The notes under the pieces are model-generated. The model did not search any database and had not been told where the DNA came from. It saw only the letters and a list, made by a program, of their open reading frames with translations. 9,824 nucleotides of DNA from an uncultured Oscillospiraceae bacterium. Its GTDB lineage: Bacteria > Bacillota_A > Clostridia > Oscillospirales > Oscillospiraceae. The stretch is taken from assembly GCA_910579155.1 (NCBI GenBank), contig CAJTTS010000110.1, positions 1-9,824 on the forward strand. Direction: 5' to 3'. This document shows positions 1-5,621 of the stretch, in pieces (within the stretch, counting starts at the first letter, position 1; each line of letters begins with the position of its first letter). Position numbers and translations under genes: made by a program.

Positions 1-1000
1 CAAGCCCGCTTTTTGTCTGCTTTCGAGTAAAAATCGAGCCGCACTTCCCGCAGGTGATCTTTCTGGACAACGGATACTCCTTCAGGGTGGTGGAAATTCG
101 ATGCCCCCTTTTTTTCATCAGAGCTTGGACTCTCTCAAAGGCTTCACGCTCTATGATGGCCGGATGGGAATGTTCCGTGTAATACTGATCGGCATTTCCC
201 TTATTGGGCCTCCGCTCATAGGGGAACGTGCTTGTGGTATAGGTTTTCTGGCAAAGGGAGTCCCCAATGTATTTTTCATTCCCCAAAATTTTGCGGATTG
301 TCTGTTCATGCCATATACCGCGATTCCAGGAGGTAGGGATTCTTCTCCTGGTCATTTCTTTTGCAATCCATACGGTGCTGAATCCAGCTAAATACCGGTC
401 AAAGATCCAGCGAATGATCTTGGCCTCAGTGTCTACGATTTCAAGACTTTTGCCGTCTACTAACCGATATCCCAATGGCGCTATGCAGGTGATGAACTCG
501 CCCCGCTCCATCCGCCGCTTATAGCTGAGGCGCTGGTTCTGTGAGGTGGAGATGGACTCCTGCTGGGCCAGGGCGCCGGAGACACTCACCATCAGTTCGG
601 TGGTGAGCGTCTCCGTGTTGATATTCTCTTTTTCAAAGTAGACGGTCACGCCCAGGCTCATCAGCTCCCGTAGGGCGGCGAGGCAGTCTTTCGTGTTTCG
701 GGCGAAGCGGGAAACGGACTTGACCAGCACCTTGTCGATCCTGCCCTTCCGGCAGTCGGCCATCATGCGGTTGAAGTCCTCCCGCTGCTCCATCCGGGTG
801 CCTGTCAGGCCCTCGTCAGCGTAGATATCCACCAGCTCCCAGCCCTGGTGATGGCTGATCTCCTCGGTGTACTTGCGGATCTGGCTGGCGTAGGAATGAA
901 GCTGATCGGAGGAATCGGAGCTGACCCGGCAGTATGCCGCCACCCGAAGGGTATCGGGCTTTTTCTCGCTGGGCGGGATGACAGTGACATTTTTGCTCAT
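1..1000 (-). CDS. Large serine recombinase (site-specific integrase/excisionase), 3' end cut by window edge
   Basis: It cuts and rejoins DNA at attachment sites through a covalent phosphoserine link, and so moves the element it sits in. I translated the reverse strand and found 333 uninterrupted codons from ATG at 1000 to the left edge. The catalytic motif YCRVS is at residues 23-27, with Ser27 as the nucleophile. DEGLTGT follows at about 62-68 and the SRFARN helix at about 97-102. The recombinase domain opens with APLGYR at 174-179, and a zinc-ribbon start CGKC is at 317-320. These are all expected for the large serine recombinase family (usually 450-600 residues), so the missing part is the C-terminal coiled-coil region. 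An AAGGAGG site at 1009-1015, 8 bases upstream, supports the start. It follows the small SHOCT-like gene and the helicase in the same direction. GC falls from about 60-67% in most of the catalytic half to about 45-48% in the remainder. Confidence 0.95.
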   Translation of the reverse strand, partial: MSKNVTVIPPSEKKPDTLRVAAYCRVSSDSSDQLHSYASQIRKYTEEISHHQGWELVDIYADEGLTGTRMEQREDFNRMMADCRKGRIDKVLVKSVSRFARNTKDCLAALRELMSLGVTVYFEKENINTETLTTELMVSVSGALAQQESISTSQNQRLSYKRRMERGEFITCIAPLGYRLVDGKSLEIVDTEAKIIRWIFDRYLAGFSTVWIAKEMTRRRIPTSWNRGIWHEQTIRKILGNEKYIGDSLCQKTYTTSTFPYERRPNKGNADQYYTEHSHPAIIEREAFERVQALMKKRGHRISTTLKEYPLSRKITCGKCGSIFTRKQTKSGL

Positions 1001-1008
1001 GCCTGCGG

Positions 1009-1015
1009 CCTCCTT
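1009..1015 (-). promoter_or_regulatory. Ribosome binding site of the recombinase
   Basis: The minus strand reads AAGGAGG, a full match to the anti-Shine-Dalgarno sequence, 8 bases before the ATG at 1000. It fixes the recombinase start. Confidence 0.8.
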
Positions 1016-1019
1016 CCTT

Positions 1020-1078
1020 CTGTGTACCGACAACACTACCACACCTCGACGGGAATAGCTATCACTATTCCCACACAG
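1020..1078. repeat. Nested inverted repeat between the SHOCT-like gene and the recombinase
   Basis: A perfect 8-bp inverted repeat (GGGAATAG at 1051-1058, CTATTCCC at 1065-1072, 6-base loop) covers the stop codon of the 49-residue gene. It lies inside a wider 6-bp pair (CTGTGT at 1020-1025, ACACAG at 1073-1078). No T-run follows on the minus strand, so it is not a standard terminator. It could be an mRNA structure that tunes recombinase translation, or a protein-binding site. The symmetry is seen directly; the role is inferred. Confidence 0.5.
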
Positions 1079-1214
1079 TTGCGGGGCGGTAGCGCTCCAG
1101 CGCCAGCCGCTTGGCAGTCCACAGCTCCTCGGCGGACAAAAGGCCGGCATCCGCCGCTTGCTCCAGCAAACGGGTCACCAGGATATACCGCATTTCGTTC
1201 TTCACATCAATCAT
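1065..1214 (-). CDS. Small SHOCT-like protein, 49 residues
   Basis: The minus strand reads 49 codons from ATG at 1214 to TAG at 1065. The start overlaps the helicase stop as ATGA, so translation is probably coupled. A GGGAG site lies about 9 bases upstream inside the helicase gene. The product is one short helical segment with the pattern of a SHOCT-type motif: residues 16-34 include LLEQAADAGLLSAEELW, where an 'L..G.ls.eE' helix-turn-helix hairpin is typical. Short SHOCT-like proteins are known next to recombinase genes in Clostridia elements. Their function is not established; they may be small partner proteins. It has no signal peptide, membrane segment or cysteine. The coding call rests on the exact overlap, the spacing and the intact frame. 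The family name is less certain. Confidence 0.72.
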   Translation of the reverse strand: MIDVKNEMRYILVTRLLEQAADAGLLSAEELWTAKRLALERYRPATVWE

Positions 1215-3139
1215 GCGGACGTCTCCCGGAAATAGTCCGGCCCTTTCACTGTTTGGATAAACTGCGCCACATCCTCCAGGCTGCCGGTGACAGGCATTTC
1301 CGGCAGAGCGGCCAGCACATCCTTGCTGTAGCGCTTGCCCTTGGCGGCCCGCTCATCCAGGATGGCCACCACGCAGGTGTCAGTTTCGGTGCGGATGGCC
1401 CGCCCGAAACCCTGCTTCAGCTTGATCTGCATCTCCGGCACCACCACCGCCCGAATGAACAGTCGGAGCGAGGGGTGGTTCTCCCGCTCTTTCTCCTTCA
1501 AAGCGTCCGGGACGGCGAAAGGCAGGCGGGTGATGATCAGCAGGGACACACAGTCGCCGGGAAAGTCAAAGCCCTCCCAGGCGGCTCCCGCCGCCAGCAG
1601 CACACTGCCGGGGCTGGCCTTGAACTGTTCGGTGGTATGGATGGCGCTGCGGCCCATGGTGAACAGCGGATAGCGCAGGCCGTGGCCCGGCAGACGTTCC
1701 TTCACCGCCGACATGGCGGCGTAGGACGTGAACAGCGCCAGGGCGTGGCCCTGGGCCGCGTCCAGCAGGGCGGCGATCTCCTTCGCCAGCTCGTCATAAT
1801 AGCCGGTGTCCTTCTGCCTGGGCGGAAATTTGGGTAAGTACAGCAGGCAGTTCTGCTGGTAATCGAAGGGCGAGGGGGCGACAGACTCCGTGACACGGCT
1901 GTCGGTCAGCAGGCCCGTTTCCTCCTTGAATCGCTGGAAGTCCTGACCCACGGCCAGGGTGGCGGAGGTGAGGACAGCGGGCCGTTCCTGCTGCCAGAGC
2001 GTCTGGCGGAGCTGGGCGGTCAGGTCGGCAATGGTGGCGCACAGCATGGTGCCGCCGTGGGCGTCCTCCTCCGTGTAGAAAACCATATCCGGGTGGCCCT
2101 GGTGGAACAGGGTCACTGTGGTGGACAGCTGGTCCAGTTTTCTGCGGGTTGGCATGGTGAGCAGGCCATGGAGCTGCCGGTTAATTACCGTCAGGCTTCG
2201 CTCTGGTGCGGTCAGCGATTTTTGGTAGTGGTCGAAGGGCCTGCCCTCCGGCGGGCGGTCCAGCTTCCGCAGCAGGGACTTGGCGCTGTCGGTCAGGACT
2301 TCCGCCGCCAGCAGGAAGCGTTCTCCCCGCAGACTGTGGGTAAGGGCGCGGATGTCCTCTGCCGCCAAGGTCACCCCGAACATCTGACGAGCTGTCTCTG
2401 GCAGCTTATGGGCCTCGTCCACGATGAGGGCGCAGGCGTCCGGCAAAATGGGCTTTCGCCCGCTGCCACGGTGGATGGCGTCCGCCAGCAGCAGGTTGTG
2501 GTTGCAGATCTGGAAGAGATACCGCCCGGAGTCACAGTCCTCCAAAAAGGCGCGATACCGGCAGTCCTCCCGTCCGCAGTCGCAGATCCGGGGGACGCAG
2601 ACGCGCTCCCGGTCATAGCCGCTGAGATGGGCCGCCTCGTCCATGTCAAGCTGCCCCCGCAGGGAGAGCAGGGCCGCTCCGGCTTTCCAGTTTTTCTTCT
2701 GGAGATCCAACTGGCCCAGCCGCCGCTCCAGCCGTGCATCGCAGACGTAGTGGGACTTTCCCTTGCGGATCACCGCCCGGAGAGGCTGGGCAATCATGCC
2801 GTCCTCCGTCAGAAGCCCGGACAGCAGGGGCAGGTATTCGTCCCGCGCGGCGGTTTGCAGGGCGATGCTGGAGGTGGAGACGAGGATGGGCTTCGCTCCC
2901 AGCCCGCAGGCGGCCCGGAAACGGCTGTACACCGTCCCGGCCACCAGATAGGCGTAGGTCTTGCCGATCCCCGTCCCGGCGTCACACAGGGCGATACCGC
3001 CCTCCAGCATGGCGTCCGGCATCCGGTGGCAGAGCGCCACCTGTTCGGGGCGCTTCGCCATGTTCCGGGCGGGGAGTAGGACTTTGAAAATCCTATCAAT
3101 TTCATTATGGGCATTCTGCCTGTTATCGTTGGTGTTCAT
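1211..3139 (-). CDS. DinG/XPD-type superfamily 2 DNA helicase with iron-sulfur cysteines
   Basis: It is predicted to unwind DNA 5'-3' using ATP. The 642-residue product shows Walker A (AGTGIGKT, 54-61), KGKSHYVC at 126-133 with the first cluster cysteine C133, and further candidate cluster cysteines C181, C186, C188 and C193. The DEAH box is at 241-244. The motifs LTSATLAV, WEGFDFPGD and QGFGRAIRTETDT (motif VI) follow in order in the second helicase domain. Cellular DinG has the same layout, and the length is normal for the family. The start has an AAGGGG site at 3148-3153, 8 bases away. It overlaps the 49-residue gene by ATGA and is followed by the recombinase, so it appears to be a mobile-element helicase rather than the host dinG. 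A role in processing element DNA during transfer or excision is inferred. GC is about 60% or more. No frameshift was seen. Confidence 0.92.
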   Translation of the reverse strand: MNTNDNRQNAHNEIDRIFKVLLPARNMAKRPEQVALCHRMPDAMLEGGIALCDAGTGIGKTYAYLVAGTVYSRFRAACGLGAKPILVSTSSIALQTAARDEYLPLLSGLLTEDGMIAQPLRAVIRKGKSHYVCDARLERRLGQLDLQKKNWKAGAALLSLRGQLDMDEAAHLSGYDRERVCVPRICDCGREDCRYRAFLEDCDSGRYLFQICNHNLLLADAIHRGSGRKPILPDACALIVDEAHKLPETARQMFGVTLAAEDIRALTHSLRGERFLLAAEVLTDSAKSLLRKLDRPPEGRPFDHYQKSLTAPERSLTVINRQLHGLLTMPTRRKLDQLSTTVTLFHQGHPDMVFYTEEDAHGGTMLCATIADLTAQLRQTLWQQERPAVLTSATLAVGQDFQRFKEETGLLTDSRVTESVAPSPFDYQQNCLLYLPKFPPRQKDTGYYDELAKEIAALLDAAQGHALALFTSYAAMSAVKERLPGHGLRYPLFTMGRSAIHTTEQFKASPGSVLLAAGAAWEGFDFPGDCVSLLIITRLPFAVPDALKEKERENHPSLRLFIRAVVVPEMQIKLKQGFGRAIRTETDTCVVAILDERAAKGKRYSKDVLAALPEMPVTGSLEDVAQFIQTVKGPDYFRETSA

Positions 3140-3521
3140 CCTAAAATCCCCTTGATTGGTTCATTTTTCATAGGTACTCATCGTATTCTCAGCTCGACCC
3201 CCGATGAGATATAGGGAACAGTAACGGATAAGGTTCGGCGGACCTTCACGGACACATTCCAGGAGTCTCTACTGCTTTCAACCCAGGGGATGGCAGGCGG
3301 TTTTGCCAAAATCGCCCCGCACAGGCTTTATCGCGGCCCGGAGACAGCTCTCGCTTCCTCCGGGTCATGGCGCGCACTGTGCGTCTGTCCGTGTGGTGAT
3401 CCGTACTGCTGATGTTCAATTTTCAAGGTGCATAGGCTCTCGCCTTGGTTATATTGTAAAGGACGGTTGTCTTGCCCGTTAGAGACTAATGGGCATATTT
3501 ATGACCATTGGGCATATACAA
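3140..3521. other. Structured gene-free region upstream of the helicase
   Basis: I see no convincing gene in these 382 bases. It must hold the leftward promoter and leader of the helicase, but no clear -35/-10 pair could be fixed. Three inverted repeats are visible. CTCATCG (3177-3183) pairs with CGATGAG (3202-3208). GGCGGTTTTG (3296-3305) pairs with CAAAATCGCC (3307-3316) with one G-T pair and almost no loop. CCCGGAG (3337-3343) pairs with CTCCGGG (3358-3364). A structured leader, a small RNA or a transfer origin are possible; none is shown. Confidence 0.5.
3490..3517. repeat. Twin 9-bp direct repeat next to the small XRE gene
   Basis: TGGGCATAT occurs at 3490-3498 and again at 3509-3517, 19 bases apart start to start (about two helical turns). 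The pair lies just downstream of the stop of the 102-residue regulator and upstream of the helicase. It could be a paired binding site for that regulator or another protein. Chance is not excluded. Confidence 0.4.
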
Positions 3522-3830
3522 TCAAATGGATGCCCTAAACTTCGCCAGCCGGTCGATCAACTCGCCTATGTCCGATTTCAACTGTGCTGTATCCGCCGCT
3601 TTGGGCGGGGTATCGCAGTACCTGCCCAGGATCAAATAATCCAGCGACACGTCAAACAGCTCGGCAAGCTGTATGAACAAATCCACAGAACATCCTTTTT
3701 TGCCCGTTTCAATGCGGCCATAATAGCTCTGGTCGATATTCAGCGCATTTGCGGCCTTTTCTTGCGTAAGTTTATTCTTGATGCGGAGTTGACGGATACG
3801 TTCTCCGCTTTGTTTCATGTCATAAGCCAT
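3522..3830 (-). CDS. Cro/CI-type (XRE) transcriptional regulator, 102 residues
   Basis: A small DNA-binding repressor or activator. The helix-turn-helix domain covers about residues 8-66: ERIRQLRIKNKLTQEKAANAL gives the first helices, NIDQSYYGRIETGKK the recognition helix, and LAELFDVSLDYLILG the last part. This is the usual XRE fold; the remaining 30 residues form a short charged tail, possibly for dimers. GGAGG at 3838-3842, 7 bases upstream, supports the ATG at 3830. An internal Met5 is a weaker alternative. It points the same way as the helicase but is separated from it by 382 bases, so it is probably its own unit and may control the recombinase module. Codon use and GC (about 50%) are lower than in the helicase. 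The target genes are not known. Confidence 0.88.
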   Translation of the reverse strand: MAYDMKQSGERIRQLRIKNKLTQEKAANALNIDQSYYGRIETGKKGCSVDLFIQLAELFDVSLDYLILGRYCDTPPKAADTAQLKSDIGELIDRLAKFRASI

Positions 3831-3950
3831 TGTGTGGCCTCCAATCTCAAATTTGGGGATACGCGGTTCGAGATCGAGGTCACGGGTATTTCGCTATGTA
3901 GGGCTGCCATTGGTACTGCTGTACCAGAAAATCCGACCAAAACCGACAAA

Positions 3951-3991
3951 GCAGAGCGCCAGACAGTCTTTGAGACCGTCTGGCGCTCTGC
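3951..3991 (-). terminator. Strong hairpin, possible leftward terminator
   Basis: GCAGAGCGCCAGAC (3951-3964) pairs perfectly with 3978-3991. After one mismatch, 4 more pairs close a 3-base loop, giving 18 paired bases in 41. On the minus strand it is followed by a broken T-run (TTTGTCGGTTTT), so it could end a leftward transcript before the 102-residue regulator. No gene that needs it is visible on its right, so it may instead be a protein-binding or insulating structure. Confidence 0.5.
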
Positions 3992-4124
3992 TCATGAGGG
4001 ATGAACTGTGTTCTATTAAAGCATTCGCCTACGTTTGATAATGCGTTTTCGCTGCCGCAGGTATGCTGTAGATGAGCAAGGCTTTTTTTGATAAGTCATC
4101 TATAAAAATGTCCAAATAAAGGTA

Positions 4125-4165
4125 GCCGCCCATGACTAATCCTTTCCACGGCAGTCATGGGCGGC
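4125..4165. repeat. Perfect 13-bp inverted repeat hairpin
   Basis: GCCGCCCATGACT (4125-4137) pairs with AGTCATGGGCGGC (4153-4165) around a 15-base loop. Neither side carries a clean T-run, so it is a weak terminator candidate. The arms are GC-rich in an AT-rich setting, which is unusual. Its role is unknown. Confidence 0.55.
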
Positions 4166-4241
4166 AATACTAATAGCCCCTGCTCATGAAGCCGTTTTTT
4201 TTAATGGCTTCCAACGGGGGCTTGTCTATTGACGCATGATA

Positions 4242-4259
4242 AAGCGTATAAATACGCTT
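4242..4259. promoter_or_regulatory. 18-bp palindrome, likely operator for the downstream XRE regulator
   Basis: AAGCGTAT (4242-4249) and ATACGCTT (4252-4259) are perfect inverted arms around AA. A TTGACG box at 4229-4234 lies just upstream. The palindrome sits about 60 bases before the ATG of the 130-residue XRE gene and upstream of its candidate promoter. Such a short two-fold symmetric site is what XRE dimers usually bind, so self-control is a reasonable inference. Confidence 0.5.
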
Positions 4260-4270
4260 GATTAGTGGCT

Positions 4271-4298
4271 TTGAAACGCAGCTTGCGCACGATAGAAT
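4271..4298 (+). promoter_or_regulatory. Candidate sigma-A promoter of the XRE gene
   Basis: TTGAAA at 4271-4276 and TAGAAT at 4293-4298 are separated by 16 bases, close to the housekeeping consensus. Transcription would start near 4305, at the ribosome site itself, which leaves almost no leader. A start further upstream, using TTGACG at 4229, is therefore an alternative. Confidence 0.35.
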
Positions 4299-4317
4299 GT
4301 AATTGAGGTGATGTAAA

Positions 4318-4710
4318 ATGCGCAAAGCAAAAAAGCCCAAAAAGGAACCGAGCAAAGAACTCTTATACTTAGGTGAGCGTATAGAGACTGCAAGGAAGGG
4401 CAGCGGATTAACACAACAGGAATTAGCCGATCAATGCCACCGTGGGCATCGGCATATCCAGAACATTGAAGCGGGTCTTGCCAACCCATCCTTTGAGGTC
4501 CTGTCTGATATAATCCATCGGCTGGGCATTTCAGCGGATACGCTATTTTTTCCCGATATTACAGAGCAGGAGGAAGAAGCCCGGCACCTATTTAACAAAC
4601 TTGCGGCCTGTGCGGAGGATGAGCGGCAAATCATCTTAAAAACGCTGGATTGTATGGTGGAACAGTTTTTAAGGCGGCGCTACGGGTCACTTGAGGAAAA
4701 GTCGGAGTGA
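4318..4710 (+). CDS. Cro/CI-type (XRE) transcriptional regulator, 130 residues
   Basis: A DNA-binding regulator with a lysine-rich start (residues 1-10). The helix-turn-helix domain is at about 17-77: LGERIETARKGSGLTQQELA, then the recognition part HRHIQNIEAGLANPS, then LSDIIHRLGISADTLFF. The C-terminal 50 residues (EEARHLFNKLAACAEDERQ and on) look like a helical dimerisation segment. The ATG is preceded by GAGGTG with about 7 bases between, which supports the start. It is the only rightward gene in the window and ends in its own terminator at 4712-4750, so it is transcribed alone. An 18-bp palindrome upstream suggests self-regulation. GC is about 43%, lower than in the genes on either side. 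Similar single XRE genes are common on Clostridia integrative elements; its targets cannot be read here. Confidence 0.9.
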   Translation: MRKAKKPKKEPSKELLYLGERIETARKGSGLTQQELADQCHRGHRHIQNIEAGLANPSFEVLSDIIHRLGISADTLFFPDITEQEEEARHLFNKLAACAEDERQIILKTLDCMVEQFLRRRYGSLEEKSE

Positions 4711-4711
4711 G

Positions 4712-4750
4712 CCAGCAGGAGCAAGAATCTCTTGTTCCTGCTGGTTTTGT
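4712..4750 (+). terminator. Intrinsic terminator of the rightward XRE gene
   Basis: The 14-base arms 4712-4725 (CCAGCAGGAGCAAG) and 4731-4744 pair with a single G-T wobble around a 5-base loop, directly followed by TTTTGT. It starts 2 bases after the stop codon, a typical position. Confidence 0.85.
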
Positions 4751-4767
4751 ATTGTAATAGGGAAAAA

Positions 4768-4811
4768 GCAAATTTCAGGCAAAATACAGGCAAGATTTGA
4801 GCAAGATTATC
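4768..4811. repeat. Four tandem 11-bp units, possible OmpR/PhoB-type binding box
   Basis: Units start at 4768, 4779, 4790 and 4801, exactly 11 bases apart. Each begins GCAA, and the last two share GCAAGATT. Direct repeats of 11 bp with a conserved 7-base core are the known site layout of OmpR/PhoB-family response regulators, and such a regulator is encoded just to the right. Against this, the repeat lies between two terminators with no obvious promoter to control. It could also be a simple tandem duplication. Confidence 0.5.
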
Positions 4812-4824
4812 GGGCCATTTCGAC

Positions 4825-4868
4825 AAAAAATGAGTACCGCGGTTTACAAACTGCGGTACTCATTTTTT
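4825..4868. terminator. Two-way intrinsic terminator between convergent genes
   Basis: The perfect 16-bp arms at 4825-4840 (six A then TGAGTACCGC) and 4853-4868 end in six T, so the structure is A-stem-T on both strands. It lies directly after the stop of the leftward response regulator and downstream of the rightward XRE gene. It can therefore end transcription from both sides. Confidence 0.9.
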
Positions 4869-4869
4869 G

Positions 4870-5583
4870 TCAGTCTTTCTTGTTCAGCGCAGGAGGAATA
4901 AATCTGTAACCTACGCCTCTGATGTTTTGGATGTAGTTTTTACCTGCATCCGCTAATTTTTTGCGAAGATTTCCGATATGTGCGCGAACGGTGTTATCAC
5001 CGCTTACACCAAGATCGTCCTCCCACACATAGCTGTATAGCTGGCTCCGGCTCCACACTTGACCAGGATGCTGTGCCAAACAAAAAAGCAAATCAAATTC
5101 TGTTCGTGTTAATTCTATCGGTTCGCCATCAATAAATATTTGCCGGTAAAGTGGGCTGATAATCAGCTCCGTGCCAAATGTAAGCGGACAGCATTTTTGA
5201 TAATCATGGTTTGATTCACAATACAATTTCATAAGTGCTTCCGCCTGTGCCACGCACACGTTCATATTCACAGGCTTTTCCAGATAAGCGTTTGCACCGG
5301 CCTGGAGCAATGCTACCCTGTTTTCTGGTTTTAAGTTGGAGGTCAACGCCAGAATAGGTGTGTGCTTTGCCAATCTCATGGCACCAAGCATCTTTAGGCC
5401 ATCTGCCTCTGACACCTGCACATCCATAATAACCAGGCAATACTCCTGTGCCATAAAAATGTCCAGGGCATCTGCTGAAGCAGGCACACAGCACACGTCC
5501 GTGTTGTCGTTTTGGAGTTGTTCTTCCATCAAACGGCAGATCGACAAATCATCCTCCACAATCAGTATTCGCTTTTTTATTAT
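4870..5583 (-). CDS. OmpR/PhoB-family response regulator with a non-standard start
   Basis: A two-component transcription factor with a receiver domain at the N-terminus and a winged-helix DNA-binding domain at the C-terminus (LTRTEFDLLFCLAQHPG, then TVRAHIGNLRKKL and IRGVGYRF). Numbered from codon 5583, the receiver has the acidic pair D11/D12, the phosphorylated Asp at D54 (VIMDVQ), T81 and K103, so all key residues are present. The first usable start codon is GTG at 5559, but this would remove the first beta strand, RILIV. The open frame continues up to 5586, and the near-perfect ribosome site at 5587-5597 points to codon 5583, which reads ATA. The true start is therefore ATA, or a lost ATG. 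No histidine kinase is encoded in the window. It lies 38 bases after the SLH-flavodoxin-reductase gene in the same direction, yet its GC (about 40-48%) is well below that gene's. Confidence 0.88.
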   Translation of the reverse strand: MIKKRILIVEDDLSICRLMEEQLQNDNTDVCCVPASADALDIFMAQEYCLVIMDVQVSEADGLKMLGAMRLAKHTPILALTSNLKPENRVALLQAGANAYLEKPVNMNVCVAQAEALMKLYCESNHDYQKCCPLTFGTELIISPLYRQIFIDGEPIELTRTEFDLLFCLAQHPGQVWSRSQLYSYVWEDDLGVSGDNTVRAHIGNLRKKLADAGKNYIQNIRGVGYRFIPPALNKKD

Positions 5584-5586
5584 GGA

Positions 5587-5597
5587 TCACCACCTTT
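5587..5597 (-). promoter_or_regulatory. Ribosome binding site that points to an ATA start
   Basis: The minus strand reads AAAGGTGGTGA, one mismatch from the AAGGAGGTGA consensus. Its GG core ends 6 bases before codon 5583. That codon is ATA and the next is also ATA; the frame is closed upstream by TGA at 5587-5589. The strength of this site argues that translation begins here and not at GTG 5559. Confidence 0.6.
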
Positions 5598-5621
5598 ATG
5601 GATTGGGCCGCACAACAGAGG

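Larger units (their letters stand above)
3831..4317. other. Gene-free region rich in inverted repeats between two XRE regulators
   Basis: There are 487 bases without a supported gene between the divergent regulators. Open frames exist in it but have no ribosome site and no family likeness. It holds TGGTAC (3911-3916) with GTACCA (3921-3926), a long hairpin at 3951-3991, TAGATGA (4069-4075) with TCATCTA (4096-4102), a second long hairpin at 4125-4165, and an operator-like palindrome at 4242-4259. Both regulators' promoters must lie here, and the density of structure suggests control or recombination sites. Confidence 0.6.

Noticed and set aside
1051..1072. Palindrome read as an intrinsic terminator
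   Set aside because: The minus strand after it has no T-run, and the recombinase follows within about 50 bases in the same direction, so ending transcription here is unlikely.
848..1837. Long rightward open frame of 329 codons
   Set aside because: It is antisense to the recombinase, the SHOCT-like gene and the helicase, which all have clear family motifs. It has no ribosome site and a low-complexity composition typical of GC-rich shadow frames.
2057..3079. Rightward open frame of 340 codons
   Set aside because: It is the opposite strand of the helicase N-terminal half. It has no family likeness and no ribosome site.
3489..4004. Rightward open frame of 171 codons over the 102-residue regulator
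   Set aside because: It crosses the regulator gene in antisense and continues through the inverted repeats. The regulator has a textbook helix-turn-helix and ribosome site, this frame has neither.
4691..4909. Rightward open frame of 72 codons after the XRE gene
   Set aside because: It runs through two terminators and the tandem repeat into the end of the response regulator gene. It has no ribosome site and no recognisable protein pattern.
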